This document shows, piece by piece, positions 1-5,095 of a stretch of DNA of 5,095 nucleotides (position 1 is its first letter; each line of letters opens with the position of its first letter). The position numbers and the translations under genes are program-made. The notes beneath the pieces are model-generated. The model saw only the letters and a list, made by a program, of their open reading frames with translations, had not been told where the DNA came from and searched no databases. The stretch covers positions 1 through 5,095 of the forward strand of contig JAICSB010000280.1 in assembly GCA_025937115.1 (NCBI GenBank), read 5' to 3'. This stretch comes from Pseudonocardiaceae bacterium. GTDB taxonomy: Bacteria > Actinomycetota > Actinomycetes > Mycobacteriales > Pseudonocardiaceae.

Positions 1-3000
1 AGCCGGGTCATCGAGTGCGTAAATCGTGATTTGCCGTTGGTGGTATTCGGCGCCTCGGGGGCGGGCAAGTCCTCGCTGCTATGTGCCGGGCTGGTTCCCG
101 CCCTGGCTCATGGCGCCCTGCCGGCGGTAGGTCCGGCCGACTGGCCGACGCTGGTGATGACCCCTACAGCGCACCCCACGGCCGCGCTGGCTGAGAGTGT
201 CGCCAAGCTGCTGGGGATACCCACTGAGAGTCTGCGCCACGAGATCCGCGCTGGGCGGTGGGGTGCCGCGCTGCGGACCGCACTCGGATCCGGTGGGGGT
301 CGGCTTGTTCTGATCATCGATCAGTTAGAGGAGGTCTTCACGCTCTGTGAGAAGGAGGGCGAACGCCAAGCGTTCATCGGGGCGCTATGTGACGCGTCCC
401 GCCCTGGCGAGGGCGGCGAGAGGGCAGCCGCGCTGGTAGTGTTCGGTGTCCGCGCCGACTTCTACGGTCGTTGCCTAGCCTATCCCGAACTACTGGGGGC
501 GGTCCAGGACAACCAGTTCGCCGTCGGAGCGATGAGCCGTGAGGAACTCATCGCGGCGATCATCGGTCCAGCGCGGGTCGCCAAGCTCGAGCTCGAACCC
601 GGACTGGTCGAGGTGCTGCTGCGCGACCTGGGCATTGAGCATGGCACCCGCCAGCAACACGGGACCTACGAGCCGCGTGTCCTGCCGTTGCTGTCCCATG
701 CGCTGCTGGCCACCTGGCAGCAGCGGCAAGGCACCCGCCTGACGGTGGCCGGCTACCAGCTCACCGGCGGTATCCATGGCGCGGTCGCCGCTACCGCCGA
801 ACGCGTCTATACCAGCTTTGACCCTACCGCCCGGCAGGAAGTCCGCCGCCTGTTGCTGCGTCTGGTGCGAGTCGGCCAGGACAGTGAGGACAGCCGCCGT
901 CGCGCTGAACGTGACCGGCTGGTGCGCCAGTCAGTCGATCAGGTGGCGTCTGCGGTCGTTCTGGAAGCCCTGGTCGCCGCCCGGTTGCTCACTCTGGACC
1001 ACGACTATGTGGAGATCACCCACGAGGCCTTGTTGCAGGCCTGGCCGAGACTGCGCGGCTGGATCGACACCGACCGCGCCTGGCTGCTCATCCGCCAACA
1101 GCTTACCGAGGCTGCCGAGGCATGGGACCGCGAAGGCCGGCATCCGGCTACCCTCTATCGAGGCCCCCGCCTCACTGCCGCGCGCCACTGGGTCACAGAA
1201 GCCGGCTCTGGCGCCGGATTAACGCCACTGGCCTGTGAGTACCTCGATGCCTCGATCCAGCGGGAACACGACGAACAGCGAGTCGCTCGCCGCCGCACTC
1301 GTCACCTCCACCAACTCGTCGCCGGACTCTCTGTCCTCTTCCTTCTCGCGGTCGGGGCGACTATCTACGCGGTACAGGCCCAGAGAGACGCCATTGAACA
1401 ACGGAATCTGATGATCTCCCGCGAAGTCGCCAGCGAGGCAACCAGTCTGCGTGCCGCCAATCCGGATCTTGCGGCGCAGCTCAGCCTTGCCGCCTATCGC
1501 CTCGTGCCTACAGTGGAAGCCAGAAGCAGTTTGTTGGCTTCCTGGGCGGCACCGCACGCCAGCGTCGTGACAAGCAGCGCGGATCTTACGGCGGCACTCG
1601 CCCTCAGCCCGGACGGTCGAACACTCGCCACGACGACTCGAAATCGCTTGATTCGCCTGTGGGACGTCACCAATCCGTGGCAGCCGAGGAGCCTGGCCAC
1701 GATGACAGGGCATTCTGATGTCATTTTCTCGGCGGCGTTCAGCCCAGACGGACGTCTGTTGGCCACGGGCAGCCAGGATCGGACAGTCCAACTCTGGGAT
1801 GTGGTGAACCGGCATGAGCCGCGTGCGCTGGGCACCATTCATGGCCATACGGACACTGTGGAGTCAGTGGCTTTCGCTCCAAGCGGAGCGGTCCTGGCGA
1901 CCGCTGGCCACGACCGGACAGCTCGGCTGTGGAATGTTGCCGATCCACTGCGGCCGACGGCTCTGGGCATGATAAGAGAACTTTCCGATGCTGTCCACGC
2001 GGTCGCGTTCAGTCCGCAGGGACACACATTGGCGACTGTGAGCCGGGATGGGACAGTTCAGCTGTGGGACGTAGCGGATGGGTCCTCCCCTCGGTTTCTA
2101 AGCACTCTCCCCGGGCGCACAGAACTCACTGTTGGATTCGGTCAGGACGGACACCTGCTGATCACCGCTGGCCAGGACCGTACCATCCGGCTCTGGGATG
2201 TCGCGGATCCACGTCAGGCCAGCGTGGTCGCCACCTTGTCAGGACACGATGACACGATCCGTGTCCTGGCCTTGAGCTTGGACGGACATACGCTCGCCAC
2301 GGCGGGCGACGATCGCACGATTCGGCTGTGGGATGTGACCGACCCACACCAGCCTGCTGCTGTTGCGGTGCTAACCGGCCACACCGACTCGATCACATCA
2401 CTGGCGTTCACCGGTAATGGACATACGTTGGCCTCTGCCAGTGTTGACAACACGGTACGACTGTGGGAGATCCCTGGTCCTGTTATCGCCGACCACTCAG
2501 CAGCTGTCTTCGCTGTTGCGTTTAGCCCAGACGGTCGGACCTTGGCCACCACGAGCGACGATCGCACCGTACGTTTACGGGATGTCTCGGATCCTCGTCG
2601 GCCGACCGTCCTTGCCACCCTGACCGGTCACACCGATACCGTTCGTTCGGTGGCATTCAGCCCCAACGGTCGGTTGCTGGCCACCGCGAGTTGGGATCGA
2701 ACCGCCCGCCTGTGGGACGTGGCCAATCCGCACCGACCGAGCCCGCTGGCGACTGTGACCGGCCACGGCGGCAACGTCCGGTGGGTGGCGTTCAGCCCGG
2801 ACAGCCAGATTTTGGCCACCACGAGCGACGACCGCACCGCCCGGCTCTGGGACGTCAGGAATCCCCACGAGCCCAACATTTTGAGCACATTGCAAGGGCA
2901 CACCGATACCGTTCGTTCGGTGGCATTCAGCCCTGACGGTCGGTTGCTGGCCACCGCGAGTTGGGATGGGACCGCTCGCCTGTGGGATGTCACGAACCCC

Positions 3001-3525
3001 CACTACCCAACGGGGCTCGGAATGATCACAGGCCATGACCAGCCGATGCGATCGATCGTGTTCAGTCCGAACGGGAAGCTGATCGCCACGACGAGCTGGG
3101 ACCGCACGGTCCGGCTGTGGGATGTCGTCGACCCACAGCGACCCAGAGCGCTCGCAACCCTGACCGGCCATACCGGCACGGTCTTCGGTGCAGCCTTCAG
3201 CCCTGATGGACATATCCTCGCCACCACTAGTGACGATGGCACGGTTCGGTTGTGGGACGTCGTCAACCCACAGCGACCCAACGCATGGGCCGTCCTCATG
3301 ACTGAACACCCCGTAGCAGTCTTCGCGGTGGCGTTCAGTCCGGATGGCCACACCCTCGCCACGACCGCTCAGGACCGCACTACGCGCCTCTGGGAAACCG
3401 ATATTGGCCGTGTAGCGACTCGCATCTGCGACATCGCCGGGAAAGCACTCTCTGCAGAGGAGTGGGAACGGTACTTCACCGGGACTCCGTACAGCCCACC
3501 CTGTTCCTCCGTAAGTATTCGGTGA
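1..3525 (+). CDS. nSTAND1 NTPase - transmembrane - 14x WD40 repeat protein (5'-partial)
   Basis: The frame is open from base 1 (1174 codons). The TTG at 31 is only the first start-like codon and sits just before the P-loop, so the real start is upstream. Residues below count from base 1. Walker A is GASGAGKS (17-24); Walker B is LVLIIDQLEEVF (102-113, D107). The family motifs RADFYGR (151-157), VLPLLSHAL (227-235) and ITHEAL (339-344, winged-helix part) follow. After RRRTR (430-434) comes one hydrophobic helix (about 439-458), then a helical linker (SREVASEATSLRAANPDLA). Fourteen WD40 repeats occupy about 524-1133. The tail (EEWERYF, YSPPC) matches the usual end of this family. STAND NTPases are signal-transduction switches, several of them in defence or cell-death systems; the WD40 domain probably binds the trigger. 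The effector domain, if any, is outside the window. The last codons (GTA AGT ATT CGG TGA) belong to the inserted IS66 end, so the native stop is lost and the C-terminus is slightly altered. Family assignment is secure; the biological role is inference. Confidence 0.93.
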   Translation, partial: SRVIECVNRDLPLVVFGASGAGKSSLLCAGLVPALAHGALPAVGPADWPTLVMTPTAHPTAALAESVAKLLGIPTESLRHEIRAGRWGAALRTALGSGGGRLVLIIDQLEEVFTLCEKEGERQAFIGALCDASRPGEGGERAAALVVFGVRADFYGRCLAYPELLGAVQDNQFAVGAMSREELIAAIIGPARVAKLELEPGLVEVLLRDLGIEHGTRQQHGTYEPRVLPLLSHALLATWQQRQGTRLTVAGYQLTGGIHGAVAATAERVYTSFDPTARQEVRRLLLRLVRVGQDSEDSRRRAERDRLVRQSVDQVASAVVLEALVAARLLTLDHDYVEITHEALLQAWPRLRGWIDTDRAWLLIRQQLTEAAEAWDREGRHPATLYRGPRLTAARHWVTEAGSGAGLTPLACEYLDASIQREHDEQRVARRRTRHLHQLVAGLSVLFLLAVGATIYAVQAQRDAIEQRNLMISREVASEATSLRAANPDLAAQLSLAAYRLVPTVEARSSLLASWAAPHASVVTSSADLTAALALSPDGRTLATTTRNRLIRLWDVTNPWQPRSLATMTGHSDVIFSAAFSPDGRLLATGSQDRTVQLWDVVNRHEPRALGTIHGHTDTVESVAFAPSGAVLATAGHDRTARLWNVADPLRPTALGMIRELSDAVHAVAFSPQGHTLATVSRDGTVQLWDVADGSSPRFLSTLPGRTELTVGFGQDGHLLITAGQDRTIRLWDVADPRQASVVATLSGHDDTIRVLALSLDGHTLATAGDDRTIRLWDVTDPHQPAAVAVLTGHTDSITSLAFTGNGHTLASASVDNTVRLWEIPGPVIADHSAAVFAVAFSPDGRTLATTSDDRTVRLRDVSDPRRPTVLATLTGHTDTVRSVAFSPNGRLLATASWDRTARLWDVANPHRPSPLATVTGHGGNVRWVAFSPDSQILATTSDDRTARLWDVRNPHEPNILSTLQGHTDTVRSVAFSPDGRLLATASWDGTARLWDVTNPHYPTGLGMITGHDQPMRSIVFSPNGKLIATTSWDRTVRLWDVVDPQRPRALATLTGHTGTVFGAAFSPDGHILATTSDDGTVRLWDVVNPQRPNAWAVLMTEHPVAVFAVAFSPDGHTLATTAQDRTTRLWETDIGRVATRICDIAGKALSAEEWERYFTGTPYSPPCSSVSIR
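1570..3399 (+). repeat. WD40 repeat array, 14 blades (7 + 7)
   Basis: Each unit reads roughly TGHxDxVxxVAFSPDGxxLATxSxDRTxRLWDVxxPxxP and is normally 45 codons (135 bp). Units start at 1570, 1705, 1840, 1975, 2110, 2239, 2374, 2488, 2623, 2758, 2893, 3028, 3163 and about 3301. Unit 5 is two codons short. Unit 7 is shortened to 38 codons and ends in the linker LWEIPGPVI, which splits the array into two sets of seven and suggests two seven-bladed beta-propellers. Units 8 to 13 are exactly 135 bp each. Unit 8 has RLRDV where the others have RLWDV, so its signature Trp is replaced by Arg (CGG for TGG). Units 4 and 5 lack the GH dipeptide. Unit 14 runs into the C-terminal tail. Propellers of this kind bind proteins or peptides; the ligand here is unknown. 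Confidence 0.93.
2488..3027 (+). repeat. 270-bp two-blade direct duplication inside the WD40 array
   Basis: Blades 8-9 (2488-2757) and blades 10-11 (2758-3027) are direct repeats of period 270 bp. Blade 9 and blade 11 are nearly identical in DNA over 2629-2720 versus 2899-2990, with about six mismatches in 92 bp and the first 35 bp identical. Blades 8 and 10 share a 28-bp stretch (2542-2569 versus 2812-2839) with one mismatch. The encoded motif alternates TTSDDRT / TASWDRT / TTSDDRT / TASWDGT, as expected for duplication of a two-blade unit. The ends of each blade have diverged. The direct reading is recent duplication or gene conversion between blades. Confidence 0.8.
3503..3510. repeat. Putative left copy of 8-bp target-site duplication (GTTCCTCC)
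   Basis: These eight bases lie directly before the GTAA terminus of the inserted element. IS66-family elements generate 8-bp target duplications, so this is the expected left copy. The right copy would lie beyond the window, so the duplication itself is not seen. The bases are read as the Cys-Ser-Ser codons at the end of the WD40 gene. Confidence 0.45.
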
Positions 3526-3534
3526 TCCCGTGGG
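3511..3534 (+). repeat. Putative left terminal inverted repeat of the IS66 element
   Basis: The sequence opens with GTAAGTATTCGGTGATCCCG, and its GTAA matches the consensus IS66 terminus. Terminal repeats in this family are about 20-30 bp, so the inner limit given is approximate. The repeat contains the in-frame TGA (3523-3525) that now ends the upstream STAND/WD40 gene. The partner repeat is not in the window. Confidence 0.6.
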
Positions 3535-3668
3535 GTGGCTGGTTCCGTCCTGTCGTGTGAGTCCGGCGCGTGTGGAGTGGGGTGGCGGGTTGTTCGCGAC
3601 ACGCCGGGCGTGGCTCGTGGTGTGGTTGGTGGTGATGGTGTGTCCTGTGGGACGTGTTTTCCGGGCCT
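3526..3668. other. Non-coding IS66 leader, strongly G/T-rich
   Basis: This stretch lies between the stop codon of the WD40 gene and the proposed transposase start. I see no credible gene in it. In the transposase frame a TGA at 3633-3635 closes the frame upstream. The plus strand is dominated by G and T with many GTGG/GGTG words; only three A residues occur in 3601-3660. A possible imperfect hairpin is CCGGC-GTGT (3563-3573, two-base bulge) pairing with ACAC-GCCGG (3599-3607). Promoter and transposase-binding sites are expected here from the element's layout, but no clear -35/-10 pair was recognised. Confidence 0.5.
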
Positions 3669-5095
3669 GTGGTTGGTGATGCCGTTGACGTGGCGTACTG
3701 GCGTGCGCGGGCTGAGCGGGCTGAGGGTCGGGTCGTGGAGCTCGACGTCCGGGTCGCGGAGCTGTCGGAGCAGGTCGCGGTGTTGAGCCGGATGGTGTTC
3801 GGCCGTTCGTCGGAGAAGGCGAGTCCCATCGCGGATCGGGGTGCTGGAGCCGGGGAGCCTGATCGCCCGGATGCTCGGGGTTGTGGTGATCGTGGTGAGC
3901 CGGAGCGCACGCGGGGGCAGCGGCCGGGAAGTAGTCGGCGGGACTACTCGCATCTGGATACCCGGGAGGAGATCCATGATGTGCCCGCCGATCAGCGGGT
4001 GTGCGCCTGTTGCGGGTTGGAGTTCGAGTTGTTGGGTTCTCAGACCAGTGAGCAGGTCGACTGGCAGGTGACGATCACCCGGGTGGTGCACCGGCGGTTG
4101 CGGTATCGGCGTCGGTGTCAGTGCCCCGGTCAACGCACGGTGATCGCGCCGCCGGCACCGAACCCGATTCCCAAGGGCCGGTTCACCCCGTCGTTTCTGG
4201 CCAGGCTGCTGTATGAGAAGTATGTGCTGGGGTTGCCGGTGCATCGGATCGCGCGGGCCTTGGCCGCCGAGGGGCTCGCGGTGCCCGAGGGCACGGTCTG
4301 CGGGGCGCTGAAATCGACGGCGCAGCTGCTGGTACCGCTGGAGTCGGCGATCATCGAGCGCAACGCCCACGCGGTGCACATCCACGCTGATGAGACCAGC
4401 TGGCGGGTGTTCGAGCCCACCGAGGGCAAAGACTCCTACCGGTGGTGGCTGTGGGTGTTCCTGGCCTGCGACACGGTGGTGTTCACGATGGACCCCACCC
4501 GCTCCACGGCGGTGCTGGACCGGCACTTCGGGATCAACCGCACCGACCAGACGCTGCCCCACGGGCGGCTGGTGCTCTCGACGGACTTCTACACCGCCTA
4601 CCAGTGCCTGGCCCGGGTGGAAGGGGTCGACCCGCTGTGGTGCTGGGCGCACATCCGCAGATACTTCATCCGGGCCGGAGACGCACACGAGCAGCTGCGG
4701 ATCTGGCGGGATCAGTGGGTGGCGCGGATCGCGGACCTCTATGTCGCCCACCGGGCCATGGCCACCGCCGAGGTCGGCAGTGCCGGGCACACCCAGGCAC
4801 GCCAGGCGTTCGACCAGGCCCTGGACACCATCGATACCGTCCGCCGTGACCAGGCCACCATCTACAGCCTGCACCCAGCCGCCAAGAAGGTTCTGGCCAC
4901 CCTCGACCGGGAATGGGACGGCCTCGCACGCCACCGCGACTTCCCCGATATCGCCCTGGACAACAATCCCGCCGAGCGGCCCTGCGCACCCCGGTGGTCG
5001 GCCGGAAGAACTACTACGGCAGCCACGCCAAATGGTCCGCTGACCTCGCCGCCCGAGTCTGGACCATCACCGCCACCGCCCAACGCAACCACCGC
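3669..5095 (+). pseudogene. IS66 family DDE transposase, frameshifted near the catalytic Glu and 3'-partial
   Basis: This is the transposase that would cut and join the IS66 ends. From GTG 3669 the order is: an N-terminal coiled-coil-like stretch (RVVELDVRVAELSEQ) leading to the IS66 motif MVFGRSSEK (42-50); a Gly/Asp/Arg-rich linker; a zinc-binding region with CACC (C112-C115) and CQC (150-152); then the DDE core. D241 is in HADETSW, D306 in STDFYTAYQ followed by CWAHIRRYF, and E436 in LDNNPAER. Directly after E436-R the frame breaks. One base appears to be missing, and the conserved tail (LRTPVVGRKNYYGSHAKW) continues in the next frame from 4982 to the window end. Unshifted, the frame stays open but reads Pro/Ser/Thr-rich sequence unlike IS66. 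Start choice is uncertain: GTG at 3654 and 3690 are alternatives and none has a clear ribosome binding site; the upstream in-frame stop is 3633-3635. Family identity is secure. Loss of function is inferred and depends on the deletion being real. Confidence 0.88.
4977..4984 (+). other. Apparent 1-bp deletion (frameshift) in the transposase
   Basis: After the catalytic Glu codon GAG (4974-4976) the sequence reads CGGCCCTG. IS66 proteins here have E-R-A-L-R, which would need CGG GCC CTG, one G more. Before this point the conserved protein is in the frame of base 3669; from CTG at 4982 it is in the frame one base back and stays open to the window end. The site is not a classical slippery heptamer, so programmed frameshifting is unlikely. 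It is either a mutation or a miscalled base in a short G/C run. Confidence 0.8.

Larger units (their letters stand above)
3511..5095 (+). mobile_element. IS66-family insertion sequence, left part (3'-truncated by window edge)
   Basis: The element is defined by an IS66-type DDE transposase starting near 3669 and by a GTAA terminus at 3511, the conserved end of IS66 elements. The terminus falls exactly where the WD40 protein departs from its usual C-terminal ending (YSPPC). Only about 158 bp separate the end from the transposase start, so there is no room for the accessory tnpA and tnpB genes of classical three-gene IS66 elements. It therefore resembles the single-gene subgroup (ISBst12-like). 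The right inverted repeat is outside the window. The left boundary is inferred from the GTAA motif and the coding context, not from a matched pair of repeats. Confidence 0.82.

Noticed and set aside
31..33. TTG at 31 as the true start of the STAND gene
   Set aside because: The frame is open upstream to base 1, and a start here would leave only six residues before the P-loop, removing the first part of the NTPase fold. The gene must begin outside the window.
2575..3351. Repetitive minus-strand open frame opposite the WD40 array
   Set aside because: Its internal repeats (VRAECHRTNGIGV and similar) are the antisense reading of the 135-bp WD40 units, so it has no independent coding support.
1570..3399. 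CRISPR-like or other non-coding tandem repeat
   Set aside because: The 135-bp periodicity is exactly one WD40 blade of 45 codons, the frame is kept throughout, and conservation follows the protein motif.
3535..3786. Small plus-strand open frame at the left end of the insertion sequence as a possible tnpA/tnpB accessory gene
   Set aside because: Its product is Gly/Val/Cys-rich with no resemblance to IS66 accessory proteins, and it overlaps the start of the transposase in another frame.
3369..4934. A 521-codon open frame on the minus strand opposite the transposase
   Set aside because: It crosses the end of the WD40 gene and the insertion sequence boundary, is rich in Pro/Arg/His, and shows no recognisable domain. 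It is best explained as a mirror of the GC-rich IS66 transposase frame.
4977..4984. Programmed ribosomal frameshift in the transposase
   Set aside because: There is no slippery heptamer or obvious downstream stimulator, and IS66 DDE transposases are made from a single frame. A simple one-base deletion or sequencing error is more likely.
4390..5043. Plus-strand 217-codon open frame overlapping the transposase
   Set aside because: It runs in the wrong frame through the DDE core, is low-complexity Ser/Thr/Pro/Arg, and has no IS66 motif. The conserved motifs lie in the frame of base 3669.

Overview
The window looks like an accessory segment of a high-GC actinobacterial chromosome or plasmid. The evidence is GC-rich codon use, a very large NTPase/WD40 protein of a type common in filamentous actinomycetes, and an IS66-family element starting on GTG. 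The genus cannot be fixed from the sequence; Streptomyces-, Frankia- or Pseudonocardia-like hosts would all fit.

Region 1 (1-3525, + strand) is most of one giant gene, open at its 5' end. It encodes a STAND-type P-loop NTPase of the nSTAND1 kind, then a helical/winged-helix region, one membrane-spanning helix, a helical linker and 14 WD40 repeats that divide naturally into two seven-bladed propellers. The frame is open from base 1, so the true start and any N-terminal effector or sensor domain lie upstream. In this family the WD40 part is expected to sense a ligand or partner and the NTPase to act as an oligomerising switch. The output domain would be the missing N-terminus. The second propeller carries a 270-bp, two-blade internal duplication.

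Region 2 (3511-5095, + strand) is the left part of an IS66-family insertion sequence, which runs off the right edge. It begins with the GTAA terminus typical of IS66 elements, inserted in the last codons of the WD40 gene. The gene's current stop codon (3523-3525) lies inside the insertion sequence end, so the last four residues come from the element. After a G/T-rich leader with no gene, the DDE transposase starts near 3669. It shows a zinc-binding motif and all three catalytic residues (D241, D306, E436 from the chosen start). A one-base deletion next to the catalytic Glu (about 4977-4984) shifts the conserved C-terminus into another frame, so this copy is probably dead unless the deletion is a sequencing error.

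The two genes are not functionally linked. The STAND gene is the resident and the IS66 element is a later insertion that barely trims its C-terminus. No RNA gene, CRISPR array, tRNA or convincing terminator was seen.
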